DNA of 64,000 nucleotides from DASYPQ01 sp046155895 (GTDB taxonomy: Bacteria > Planctomycetota > UBA1135 > GCA-002686595): assembly GCA_046155895.1 (NCBI GenBank), contig JBJXFB010000059.1, forward strand, positions 19,853 to 83,852. Reading direction: 5' to 3'. The translations under genes and the position numbers were made by a program. How positions within the stretch are numbered: the stretch's first letter is position 1; each line of letters starts with the position of its first letter. This document shows positions 17,890-28,663 of this stretch, piece after piece. The notes below the pieces were generated by a model, which saw nothing but the letters and a program-made list of their open reading frames with translations, made no database searches and was not told the origin of the DNA.

Positions 17890-18420
17890 CTACGGCACCC
17901 CCAGGCGCGGATCGGAGTCGTTCCCTTCGCCGCCGGCCTTCCGCGCCGGGGACCACATCTCCCACAGAGGCAGGATCGCGAAGGCCAGGAGGGAGGGACC
18001 GAGCAGCGCGCGAGCCACGTTCTTCAGGACCGCGAGGTCGGAGGAGATGTAGAGCGTCAGCCACGGCGCGGCGAGATCGAGCGCGCAGCCGAGGAACGCC
18101 GCGTAGAGGACGGCGAGCTTGAGGCGTCGCGGCCAGCGGATCATGAGGAATAGGTGCCCCTGGACGAACAGGAGGAGCGGCATGCTGAACAGGTGGAAGT
18201 GCGTCAACTCGAGGAGCTCACCCTTCGTCTTCGGGTACGCGTCACCGCCGCCCGCGTAGTACTCGGCTGCCGAGGCGGTCGTGAACCCGCTCCGATCCGC
18301 GGCGAGGGCCACCATCACGCCGTACCCGAGCAGCGAGAAGACGAGGAAGAGCGTGTACGCGATGCGCGTCGAGGGCTGGAGCGAGCGCAGGCCGTTCCTG
18401 AGGTACAGGAACTCCTTCAC
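17890..18420 (-). CDS. Four-helix membrane protein of the ApbE operon
   Basis: A 176-residue protein with about four membrane helices. The second and third carry histidines (LTHFHLFSMPLLLFVQGHLF), a pattern that could hold heme or metal. Its ATG overlaps the stop of the FMN-binding/ApbE gene as ATGA, so it is co-translated with it. I do not recognise a named family with certainty. The pairing with a periplasmic flavoprotein suggests a membrane electron-transfer or assembly partner. That role is inference from position and the histidines only. Confidence 0.65.
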   Translation of the reverse strand: MKEFLYLRNGLRSLQPSTRIAYTLFLVFSLLGYGVMVALAADRSGFTTASAAEYYAGGGDAYPKTKGELLELTHFHLFSMPLLLFVQGHLFLMIRWPRRLKLAVLYAAFLGCALDLAAPWLTLYISSDLAVLKNVARALLGPSLLAFAILPLWEMWSPARKAGGEGNDSDPRLGVP

Positions 18421-19934
18421 CGGGGCTCCTCCCTCCGGATCTCCAGCGCACGGAAGGCGTCGTTCGCGATCTCCGCGCCTTCCGTGGGCACGAGGAGCGC
18501 GGCGGCGCCGCTTCGGCGTGCGAGCTCCACTCCATCTCGCGGCCCGAGGACGAAGATCGCCGTCGAGAGCGCGTCGGCTTCGGTCGCGGTCGGGCAGACG
18601 ACGCTCGCGCCGAGCATCCCTTCCACCGGGCTTCCCGTGCGCGGATCCAGGACGTGGGACGACGGCTTTCCCGCGATGTCCAGGCCTCGTTCGTAGTCCG
18701 CCGTCGTCGAGATCGAGGCTCGGACGAGCCGGAGCGAGCCGCGGGTCCGCCGTGGGTCGCGGAAGTCGCGCAGCTCGACCGTCCAGCCCGCCTCGCCCGG
18801 CGGCGGATCGAGCGCCAGGATCTGACCGCCGAAGTCGAGCAGCGCGCGGTGCACGCCGCGATCCTCGAGCGCGGCTGCCGCGCGGTCGAGCGCGTAGCCC
18901 TTGCCGATCCCGCCGAAATCGAGCGCCGCTCCGGGCCGTGCGAGGCGCACGCGACCGTGCTCGGGATCCGTCTCGACGACTGCGAGGCCGCAGGCCGCTC
19001 GCGCCTCGGTGAGATCGTTCTCCGTCGGGAGCGCTCCGGATTCAGCCGACCGTTTCCACAGGGCCACGAGGGGTCCCACGGTGACGTCGAAGGCACCGCC
19101 GCTCCGCAGGGTGATCTGGCGGCTGCGGGACAGCAGGTCGAGGAGCTCCGGGCCGACTGGCTGGGGTTCTCCGCCCGCCCCGTGATTCAAGCGAGAGGCC
19201 TCGCTCTCCGGGCGGAACGTCGAGAGGATCCGCTCGAGGCGCTCGATCTCGGCGAAGGCTGCGTCGATGGCCTCGCCGGCGCGCCCTGCCGTCGGCTCGC
19301 AGACGGAGATTGCGAGCGTCGTGCCCATCGCGAGCCGCGCGCGCCGCAAACGACCCTGCGGCGCCGCCGCTTCCGCGACCTCCGACGACCTGGACGAGGC
19401 CCGCCTCGCGGCCTCCAGGCAGGCGATCTGGAGGCGGACCGCGTCGGTCACGGAGCGACACGAGATGGTCGCCCCGGCGATGTTGCGGATGTCCGTCCCG
19501 ACCCGGAGGGGGCTCTCGGCCGATCGGCCGACGAACTGCCCGCGCCATCTGGGCTGGCGCACCTCGCCCCCATGAGATTCGCGGTAGGCGAGGATCTCCA
19601 CCGTGCGGATCCGGCACGCGCCGTCGGTCGCGACCATGTAGGTGATCGGCTCGCTCTTGCCGAGGCAGTCCTCGATCACCGCGAATCCGATCACCTCTCC
19701 CGATCGGCGCCCGAGGAAGTACCGGAAGGTGCCGGGGACTTCACTTCGGCCGGACGCCCGGGCGATCGCCTCCCGCTCGGCTTGGGTGAAGAGGACGAGC
19801 TTCCTCTCGACGATCTCGGCGTCGGGGAACGCGAGCCCCAGGGCTTGTTCCTCCGTCAGGTAGACCTCGGCGCACGCAGCCGAGGCTGGAGCCGGATTCG
19901 CGATGAGGAGGGCGAGGAGAAGGCCGAGGAACAC
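18417..19934 (-). CDS. FMN-binding domain fused to ApbE-type FAD:protein FMN transferase
   Basis: About 505 residues in three parts. First comes an export signal (FLGLLLALLIANPAPASA). Next is an FMN-binding domain with NIAGATISCRS, whose Thr is the usual site of covalent FMN attachment. From about residue 205 to the end follows an ApbE domain, with LDFGGIGKGYALDRAAA, LLDFGGQI, SSHVLDPRTGSPV and PTATEADALSTA. ApbE transfers FMN from FAD to such a Thr, so the protein may flavinylate itself. Start: GTG at 19934, with AGGGG upstream and 10 bases after the porin stop; a further ATG at 20000 would overlap the porin. It is the middle gene of a porin-flavoprotein-membrane protein operon behind a Fur-like site. 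Confidence 0.87.
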   Translation of the reverse strand: MFLGLLLALLIANPAPASAACAEVYLTEEQALGLAFPDAEIVERKLVLFTQAEREAIARASGRSEVPGTFRYFLGRRSGEVIGFAVIEDCLGKSEPITYMVATDGACRIRTVEILAYRESHGGEVRQPRWRGQFVGRSAESPLRVGTDIRNIAGATISCRSVTDAVRLQIACLEAARRASSRSSEVAEAAAPQGRLRRARLAMGTTLAISVCEPTAGRAGEAIDAAFAEIERLERILSTFRPESEASRLNHGAGGEPQPVGPELLDLLSRSRQITLRSGGAFDVTVGPLVALWKRSAESGALPTENDLTEARAACGLAVVETDPEHGRVRLARPGAALDFGGIGKGYALDRAAAALEDRGVHRALLDFGGQILALDPPPGEAGWTVELRDFRDPRRTRGSLRLVRASISTTADYERGLDIAGKPSSHVLDPRTGSPVEGMLGASVVCPTATEADALSTAIFVLGPRDGVELARRSGAAALLVPTEGAEIANDAFRALEIRREEPR

Positions 19935-19944
19935 CGGTGGGCCC

Positions 19945-21183
19945 CTAGAAGTGCCAGCCGAGGCCGATGTTGAATCGCTCGGGAAGGCCCGACGCTTCAT
20001 CGTCGCGGATCTGGAAGTCGGTCTTGATCACGAGCCCCGGCGTCGGGAGGAAGCCGAATCCGAACGTGATGATGTCTCGCTCGCCGGCCGGATCGGGGGC
20101 GACACCGCTCGGCATCTCCTTCTGGGTGTCCAGCGCGTCGTAGCGGAGGAAGGTGATCAGATCGGCATTCGCGAGGCGTCCCTTCCTCCAGGTCTCGGGC
20201 AGGATGTGCCGTGCGGCCTCGACGGTGTAGCCGTCGATCTGCGAAGCGACCCCGCCGCCGATGTCCGCGGCGCCGCCGATCCTCTCGAACGCGTACGCGC
20301 CGCGGAAGTCCCAGCGGCCGAGGCTGTACTGCCCGTCCGCGGAGTAGATCCGGAGGTCTGCATCGATCCCCGGGTCGTTGCCCCGGTTCCCGTTGTCGAG
20401 GCCCCCGGCGAAAACCGAGACGCCCAGGCGCAGCTCGCCTTCGACGCAGCCGGGGTACCAGTCGAGCCGACCGGAGAGAGCGGGCTCGGAGAGGCCAGGC
20501 CGCTCCTTCTGCCGGCCGCCGCGGATTCCGTCGACGGGGTCGAAGGCCGACCCGTCGAGGCTGCTGCCGAGGTAGAGCTGGTACTTCAGGTCTTCGCTCA
20601 GGTCCCCGAAGATCCCCACGCCGTCGCTCGACCACGTCGTCGGGAGGATGTAGGTGTCGAAGTCGGGGCGTTCGACGCCGTTGAAAGTCGTCGGCTCGTG
20701 CGTCTCGTTGACGATCCCCAGCGGCGTGAGGTAGCGGCCTGCGCGCACGTTGAAGCTCGGGCGCAGCAGGAAGTCGACGTGGAGCTGCTCCATCGACAGC
20801 TCGCCGTTGCCGTCCTCGACCAAGGCGTGCTCGAGCTCGAGCTCGGAGTGGAGCTGGATCCAGTCCTCGAAGCGGTAGCCGACATAGCCGACGAAGCGGT
20901 GGATGTCGATCTGCTCGGCGCCGTCGACGTTCTCCGAGTTGTAGTGGATCTCGCCGTAGCCGCCGAGGGCCAGGCGGTCGGTCCAGGAAGCGCCGGCGGG
21001 AGAGGAGCGCTTCCAGGCGTCGATCTCCTCGAGCAGGTCTTGGTACTTCGCGTCGGACTCGCGGCGGACCTCCTCGATCTTCGCCGCGATCTCGTCGGGG
21101 AGAGGCGGGGGCTCCTGGGCCAGGGGGGGCCGAGCCAGGCAGGGCAGGGCCAAGACGGAGAGGACCAACGGAAGAACTTTCAT
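19945..21183 (-). CDS. Outer-membrane porin with N-terminal coiled coil
   Basis: A 412-residue exported protein: signal peptide (MKVLPLVLSVLALPCLA), a short coiled coil (residues of about 28-58, EIAAKIEEVRRESDAKYQDL), then a beta-barrel sequence. The barrel has alternating strands such as LALGGYGEIHYNSE and a terminal aromatic, GLGWHF. The body resembles phosphate-selective-like or carbohydrate porins of the OprO/P type, while the periplasmic coiled coil is common in planctomycete-type and trimeric porins. It heads the operon with the FMN/ApbE fusion, and a Fur-box-like palindrome lies 65 bases upstream of the ATG. Transport of an iron form or of another scarce metal ligand is inference from that site. 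Confidence 0.82.
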   Translation of the reverse strand: MKVLPLVLSVLALPCLARPPLAQEPPPLPDEIAAKIEEVRRESDAKYQDLLEEIDAWKRSSPAGASWTDRLALGGYGEIHYNSENVDGAEQIDIHRFVGYVGYRFEDWIQLHSELELEHALVEDGNGELSMEQLHVDFLLRPSFNVRAGRYLTPLGIVNETHEPTTFNGVERPDFDTYILPTTWSSDGVGIFGDLSEDLKYQLYLGSSLDGSAFDPVDGIRGGRQKERPGLSEPALSGRLDWYPGCVEGELRLGVSVFAGGLDNGNRGNDPGIDADLRIYSADGQYSLGRWDFRGAYAFERIGGAADIGGGVASQIDGYTVEAARHILPETWRKGRLANADLITFLRYDALDTQKEMPSGVAPDPAGERDIITFGFGFLPTPGLVIKTDFQIRDDEASGLPERFNIGLGWHF

Positions 21184-21247
21184 CAGGGACTCCGGGAGTT
21201 GGGGCCAGGATCCTAGGGAGATTCGTTTGGTTTCGTCCACCCAAAAA

Positions 21248-21262
21248 TGAGATTGATTCTCA
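21248..21262 (-). promoter_or_regulatory. Fur-box-like operator upstream of the porin operon
   Basis: The sequence TGAGATTGATTCTCA is a near-palindrome that matches 11 of the 14 arm positions of the 7-1-7 Fur consensus (TGATAAT-N-ATTATCA). It sits in an AT-rich island of an otherwise very GC-rich spacer, between the porin ATG (21183) and the malate synthase start (21301). Its position fits repression of the leftward porin/FMN-ApbE operon when iron is plentiful. An effect on aceB is also possible. Confidence 0.6.
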
Positions 21263-21300
21263 ATTAGCGCGGTCCGGGGAAACCCGGGATAGAGTTCCTC

Positions 21301-22911
21301 GTGGAATCCGCTCCCACGCTCGCCGCGCGGAACCTGACGGGGGTCTCCCTGTCCGCTCCCGCCGTCCCTGGCTCCGACCGGGTCCTGACGCCCCCCGCGC
21401 TCGCCTTCCTCGCCGACCTCGAACGCCGGTTCGGCGCGCGGCGCCGCCAGCTCCTCGCCCGCCGCGCGGGAGTCCAGGCCCGACTCGATGCGGGGGAGCG
21501 CCCGGGCTTCCTGGCGGAGACGAGCGAACTGCGCGCAGCCGAGTGGAAGGTCGCGGAGGCGCCGGCGGACCTCCGCGAGCGGAAAGTCGAGATCACGGGC
21601 CCGGTCGACCGGAAGATGATCATCAACGCGCTGAACAGCGGCGCGAGCGTCTTCATGGCCGACTTCGAGGACGCGAGCTCGCCGACCTTCGCGAACCTGG
21701 TCGACGGCCAGGCCAACCTCCAGGACGCCGTGCGGCGCACGATCGAGTTCGTCCAACCCGGGACCGGCCCCGGTGCGGGCAAGGTCTACCGACTCGCCGA
21801 CCGCACCGCGACGCTCGTCGTCCGTCCGCGCGGCTGGCACCTGCCCGAGCGCCACGTCCAGATCGACGGCGAGCCGATGTCCGGATCGCTCTTCGACTTC
21901 GGCCTCTACTTCTTCCACAACGCCGCCGAGCTCCTGCGGCGCGGGACCGGGCCCTACTTCTACCTCCCGAAGCTCGAGAGCCGACTCGAGGCGCGCCTGT
22001 GGAACGACGTGTTCGTTCACGCCCAGGAAGCGCTCGGGATCCCGCGCGGCTCGATCCGCGCGACGGTGCTCGTCGAGACGATCCTGGCCGCGTTCGAGAT
22101 GGACGAGATCCTGTGGGAGCTGCGCGAGCACTCCAGTGGCCTGAATTGCGGGCGCTGGGACTACATCTTCAGCTTCATCAAGAAGTTCCGGGCCGACCCG
22201 GGCTTCGTCCTGCCCGACCGCGCGCTCGTGACGATGGATCAGGGCTTCCTGCGCGACTACAGCCTCCTGCTCGTGAAAACCTGCCACCGGCGGGGCGCGC
22301 ACGCGATGGGCGGCATGGCCGCGCAGATCCCGATCAAGGACGATCCGCAGCGCAACGCGGCTGCGCTCGCGAAGGTGCGCGCCGACAAGAAGCGAGAGGT
22401 CGAGGCCGGCCACGACGGGACCTGGGTGGCGCACCCCGGACTCGTCCCGATCGCGCGCGAGGAGTTCGATCGCGTGCTCGGTGATCGCCCGAACCAGCTC
22501 GAGGTGCTGCGCGAGGACATCCGCGTCGGAGCGGCCGAGCTCCTGGCGGTCCCGCAGGTTGTGATCACCGAAGCGGGGCTGCGCGCGAACCTCGAGATCG
22601 GCGTCCGCTACCTCGAGGCGTGGTTGTCCGGGAACGGATGCGTGCCGATCCACGGACTCATGGAGGACGCCGCGACCGCGGAGATCAGCCGCGCGCAGAT
22701 CTGGCAGTGGGTGCGCCACGGCGCGCGGCTCGCGGACGGACGTCGCATCGACGTGGACCTCGTCCGCGCCGCCTTGCGCGAAGAGGCCGCGGCGATCCAG
22801 GGCGCGCGAGTCGGTCTCGCAGCCTCCCTGATGGAGGAACTGACCACGGCACCGGAGATGCCCGATTTCCTAACCCTCCGCGCGTACGAACACATCCTGA
22901 CCCTGACCTGA
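21301..22911 (+). CDS. aceB: Malate synthase A
   Basis: A 536-residue enzyme, the length of isoform A. It condenses glyoxylate and acetyl-CoA to malate, the second step of the glyoxylate shunt. Visible marks are NSGASVFMADFEDASSPTF (metal-binding Glu/Asp region), VVRPRGWHLPERH, RATVLVETILAAFEMDEILW and the C-terminal MEDAATAEISRAQIWQW. The start codon is GTG at 21301. Isocitrate lyase follows after 12 bases, so both shunt enzymes are one transcript. The pair allows growth on acetate or fatty acids. The spacer upstream is shared with the Fur-like site of the divergent porin operon. Confidence 0.95.
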   Translation: MESAPTLAARNLTGVSLSAPAVPGSDRVLTPPALAFLADLERRFGARRRQLLARRAGVQARLDAGERPGFLAETSELRAAEWKVAEAPADLRERKVEITGPVDRKMIINALNSGASVFMADFEDASSPTFANLVDGQANLQDAVRRTIEFVQPGTGPGAGKVYRLADRTATLVVRPRGWHLPERHVQIDGEPMSGSLFDFGLYFFHNAAELLRRGTGPYFYLPKLESRLEARLWNDVFVHAQEALGIPRGSIRATVLVETILAAFEMDEILWELREHSSGLNCGRWDYIFSFIKKFRADPGFVLPDRALVTMDQGFLRDYSLLLVKTCHRRGAHAMGGMAAQIPIKDDPQRNAAALAKVRADKKREVEAGHDGTWVAHPGLVPIAREEFDRVLGDRPNQLEVLREDIRVGAAELLAVPQVVITEAGLRANLEIGVRYLEAWLSGNGCVPIHGLMEDAATAEISRAQIWQWVRHGARLADGRRIDVDLVRAALREEAAAIQGARVGLAASLMEELTTAPEMPDFLTLRAYEHILTLT

Positions 22912-22923
22912 GAGAGAACGATC

Positions 22924-24206
<1,283 letters not shown>

Positions 24207-24210
<4 letters not shown>

Positions 24211-27200
24211 TCCGCGGCTTCTTCCCTGACCTCTTCCCTCACGCGCGGGAACACCGGGCCGTCCGGCGAGAGCACCGCCGCGAGGAGACGGATCGAGGCG
24301 CGTTTCTGGCGCATCCGCAAGAGCGGCGACTTGATCCGCGCGTTCTCGCGCGACAGGCGCTCGCGCAGCTTCTTCTCGATCGAGCGCGCCTCCTTCTTCT
24401 CGGCGCGCGTCGACAGCACCAGCGCGTGCGAGCCGGCGATCACGATCCGGTCCGAAAGCTCCGCGCCGAACGTCGCCAGGAGCTCCATCGCCTTGCTGCT
24501 CGACTCGAGCGCCGCGTCGAGCTGGCCGGCGGCCCTGGCGATCCTCGCCTGGATCGATCTCGTGACCGCCTCCACCCGGTTCAGTCCCATCTGCACCGCC
24601 AGGTCGACCGCGCGCGCGAGCACGGCCTCCGCCTCGGGCACCGCGCCTTCCCAGAGCAGGATCCCGAGGAAGATGCTCGCCATCGCCTCTCCGCGCCGGT
24701 CCTCGATCTCCACGGCCAGCCGCAACGCCTCCCGCAGCGTCGCCTCGGCTTCGCGCGGGCGATCGAGATCGAGCAGGATCCCTCCGAGCCTCGCGCCGGC
24801 CTCCGCCTCCAGCCTCCGTTCGCCCGCGACGCGCGAGAGCTCCAGCGCGCGGCTGGCCGACGCGTGCGCGCGCGCGGGATCGCCGACCACGCGGTACACC
24901 CGCGCGCGCAGCAGGTGCGCCGCGGCCAGGATCCCGGGCCTCCCGCCGCCTTCCGAAGCGCGCAGGATCGCCAGCGCGCGGTCCGCCTGCCGCAGAGCGG
25001 CCTCGAAACGGTCCTCGAGCACCTCGATCGCGCCGATCGAGAGCCGCGCGAGCGCCTTCTGCGCCTCCGTCTGCGACCGCTCGAGAGCCTCCTTCGCCAG
25101 CTCGCGCGCCTCCTCGAGCTCCCCGACGTGGCTCTGGACGAGCGACAACCGCCGCAGCGACTCGCTGCGTTCGCGCTCCTTCCCGGCTAGCTCGAACATC
25201 TCGACGGCGCTGCGCAGCCACCCGCGCGCGAGCCCGTACTGTCCCGTGCTGACTCCGTAGCGCGCGTGCAGCAGGTACACGCGGCCGACGAGCTCCGGAT
25301 CCGTCTTGGGGTCGATCTCCAGATCCGCGAGCCGATCGAGCAGATCGCGCTGTTCGCGCCGGTATCCGAGGCGATCCGCGGCGTCGACGGCCGATTCGAG
25401 CAGCGTGATCCGCATCCGTTCGAGCTCGGGGCTGTGGTCGAGCCCCTCGAGCGACGCGAGGCCCCACTGGGCGAGCACGTGCACGCGCTGCGGCTGTCCG
25501 GCCTGCAGGAGCCGGGCCAGCAGATCGGGGAGAACGGCCAGCAGTCCGCGCGAATCCTCGGCTGACTTCAGGTGGAATGCGCGCTGGAAGGTCCGGTCGA
25601 GCGACGCGCTCTCGGCTCCCGCCGCCGCGAGCGCCCTCGCCGCCGCGGCGTGGAGCTTCAGCCGTTCCGCGCGCGGTATCCCGCGGTACACCGCCTCGCG
25701 CAGCGCCGGACGTGTGAACCGGAAGCGCGCGCCGGCGGGAGCGAGCCATTGCGACCGGACGAGGCGCGAGAGCACGAGGTCGACCTCCGAGCGCTTGGCC
25801 TCCGGGAACGCCTGCAGCAGGAAATCGGTCTCGATCCGTCCTCCCGCGACCGCGAGGCGTCGCAACCACTTGCGGTCCTCCGGCGGCAGCCGGCGGAAAG
25901 AGTCGGCGATCGCGGCCTTGAGCGATCCGGGCAGCGGCATCTCGTCGGGGGAGATCGCCAGCGCCAGCCCGGAACCATCCGGATGCGGGCGGGCCTCGTT
26001 CCGCGCCACGAGCCCCCGGAGGAGCTCGGAGAGCATGCCCGGATTGCCGCGGCTGCGCTCCCACAGGACCTGCGACAGACGCAGGCGCGGCGCGGAGTGG
26101 TGGAACATCCGCTCGACCAACGCCGCGATGGCGCGCTCGTCGAGCGGCGCGAGGTCCATGCGGACGAGTCCGGGACCCTGCTCGAGCTTCCGGGCGAGCT
26201 CTTCGAGCCGCTCGGGCCTGCGCGCCGTCGCGCCCGCGCGGTCGCCGAGCACGAGCATCGCGCGCGACCCCGAGAGCCTTCCCGCGACGTATCCCAGGAC
26301 GTCCAGGGTGTCGTCGCCGGCCCAGGTGACGTCGTCGAGGAAGAGGACGAGCGGAACGGCCGCGGCGAGCGCCGCGAGCCAGAGACCCAGCGCGACGGGC
26401 ACCGCGAGCGGCGTGTCGTCTCCCGTGCGCGGATCGAGGGCACGCACGAGAGTCTCGGCCGCCTTCGGCGACAGGAGCTTGTTCAGGATCTCGATCTCGC
26501 GCTCCGTCGGCGCGGCATTCGGCGGGAGCCGCAGGTAGCGCTCGAGCAGCCGCAGCACGGGCTGCGCCGGCCGCTCCTCTTCGAGCTCGCGGCAGCGGCC
26601 GTAGAGGAAGAGGGGAGGCTGTTCGCGCATGCGCGCGCGCGCGGCGAACTCGTTCACGAGCCGCGACTTGCCGCTCCCGGGCGCTCCGCGGATCCACACC
26701 GCGCGCGGCGAGGTTCCGTCCGGGGCGCGCCCGACCGCGGCCTCGTAGGTCGCCAGGAGCGTCTCCATCTCCGCCTCGCGGCCGACGAGAGGCGTGCGGT
26801 GGGCCGCGTCGCGCTCTCCGCTGCCCCCGCGCCGCGCGCCCGGATCGAACTCGACCTCCTTGCGCCACCAAGCGCTCGATTCCTGCTCGACGAGCCGACG
26901 CTCGACCTCCGCCGCGGCGGGCCGGGACCCGGGATCGCGCTGCAGGAGCTCGCGCAGCAGGTGGTCGAGGAAGGGCGAGATCTGCGGGACGACCCGGGAA
27001 GGAGGCACGAAGCGCGCGAGCGCGATCGCGGCGATCAGGCGGTCGGCCCCGACCTTCTCGAGCGCCGTCCGCGAGACGAGGCCGCTGGAACCGCTCCCCG
27101 AGATCGAAGCGTGCTGGTCGCCGCGCGACTTGCGCCCCGCGAAGGCGGAAAAGGGATGCACGCCGGTCGCGAGCTCGAAGGCCAGGATCCCGAGCGCGAA

Positions 27201-27803
27201 GACGTCGCTCTTCTCCGTCCCCGTTCCCCCACGGGCCTGCTCGGGGGACAGGTAGGGCAGGCTGCCCGGCCGCGGCGTGTGGTGCGGCACCTCGGCCGGC
27301 GTGGCGGATCGCGCGAAGCCCAGATCGAGGATCACGGCGTTGCCCTCGGCATCGAGCCGGACGTTCTCCGGCTTCAGATCGCCGTGGATCATGCCCGCGC
27401 CGTGCAGCGACGCGAGACCGCTCGCGATCTGCCGCGCGATCGAGCGCACGAGCGGCTCGGGGAGGGCTCCGCTCTCCTGGAGGACCTCGCGCAGTGTCTT
27501 GCCCGGCACGAAGGGGAGCAGCAGGTAGCGCCCGTTCTCGTCCTCGCCCGCGTGGAGGACGTGGACGACGTTGCCGTGGCGAATCACGCTTCCTGCGACG
27601 GCTTCGGCCTCGAACGTCGCGAGCGCGGCTGGATCCTTCTCGAGACGCCGGTGGAGGTACTTCACGGCGACCTCCATGCCCGCGGGGTAGGGGGGGAACG
27701 CTTCCGCCAAGGTGCCGTGCACGACGCGCCCGGTCGCGCCCGAGCCGAGCTCGCGCGTGAGGCGGAAACGAGGAGCTCGAGGGCTACTTGCCCGCGGAAT
27801 CAC
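24207..27803 (-). CDS. Ser/Thr protein kinase fused to AAA-type ATPase and TPR region
   Basis: About 1198 residues. Residues of about 13-290 are a Hanks-type kinase: glycine loop LGSGATGRVV, VAVK (Lys48), catalytic loop IHGDLKPENV (HGD instead of HRD), metal site ILDLGFA (DLG instead of DFG) and a SPEQ activation segment. Near residue 340 an ATPase domain starts, with P-loop IRGAPGSGKSRLVNEF and Walker B LVLFLDDVTWAGD, as in the large STAND/AAA_16 regulators. The C-terminal half is helical TPR repeats. No membrane helix is visible, so it is a cytoplasmic signalling hub. Start: GTG at 27803, overlapping the preceding gene's end by 20 bases. Targets cannot be told from the sequence. Confidence 0.9.
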
Positions 27804-28608
27804 GGGTCCCCGCCACGGCGACCTTCGCGCTCGCCAGCGCGTCGAGCGCTTCGTTCGCCAGGAATCCACCGGCCGGGACTCCCGGAGCGGGTTCCTTCCC
27901 CGGCGGGGGCGCGGTCGCTCGCAGTCCGTCGTGGGCGATGTCGACGGTCAAGGTGCGGGTCGCGACGTCGATCTTCGCCTTCACCACGCCGGGGAGCTTC
28001 CCGAGCGCCTTCTCGGCCGTTTTCCCCGCCGGCGCCGTCAGAGGCTCGTCCAGCTTCCACTCGATCCGCTCGCGCACGAGCTCCCCGAGCTCGTCCGCGT
28101 CGAAGGGCTTGTAGAGCGTCTTGAAGCGCGAGCGGAGGTCCGTGGCGTCCAGCTTGCCGGGCACGTAGAAGAACCGCGCGAGCCCGCCCTCGAGCGCGAA
28201 CCAGCGCATGTCGTTGTCCATCCCGACGACGCACTCGGGCCCGCTGAACCCGAGGATGTCGGGGAGCTTGCGGTCCTCCCCCTGGAAGGCCGTCCACGCG
28301 AGCTCGGTCACCTTCGGGGTCGTCTTGCGCAGCGCCTTCTCGATGTCCTTCGCGGGCAGGCCGATCGGAACTTCGAGCACGACGAACCGGTACTTCGGCT
28401 TCGAAGACACTCCGCTCGGCCCCATCGCGATCTTCGCCTCCGCTTCGATGGCCGACAGCTCGGACACGGCCCGGCGCAGGAGATCCGGCTTGACGTCGCC
28501 CTCGAGGCTGTAGTAGCGCACGCAAGTCGCGTGGCGGACGGGTTCGACGAGCGGCGCATCACCCGGCGCGAACAGCGCGATCGCGAGCAAGGAGGTCGCG
28601 GTCTTCAT
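27784..28608 (-). CDS. Exported hypothetical protein with HMA-like C-terminal domain
   Basis: A 274-residue protein. It begins with a probable signal peptide (MKTATSLLAIALFAPGDA). The C-terminal third contains GKTAEKALGKLPGVVKAKID followed by a short strand, which has the length and pattern of a heavy-metal-associated (ferredoxin-like) domain but lacks the CxxC metal site. The N-terminal half may hold a second such fold. I do not recognise the family as a whole. The gene overlaps the kinase start by 20 bases, so the two are probably co-translated, which hints at a sensor or partner role. It is divergent from cysS. Confidence 0.6.
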   Translation of the reverse strand: MKTATSLLAIALFAPGDAPLVEPVRHATCVRYYSLEGDVKPDLLRRAVSELSAIEAEAKIAMGPSGVSSKPKYRFVVLEVPIGLPAKDIEKALRKTTPKVTELAWTAFQGEDRKLPDILGFSGPECVVGMDNDMRWFALEGGLARFFYVPGKLDATDLRSRFKTLYKPFDADELGELVRERIEWKLDEPLTAPAGKTAEKALGKLPGVVKAKIDVATRTLTVDIAHDGLRATAPPPGKEPAPGVPAGGFLANEALDALASAKVAVAGTRDSAGK

Positions 28609-28663
28609 GGTTGGCGGGAATCGAGCCCGGGACGAGGATATCCTCTCCGCACCCGGAGACGCC

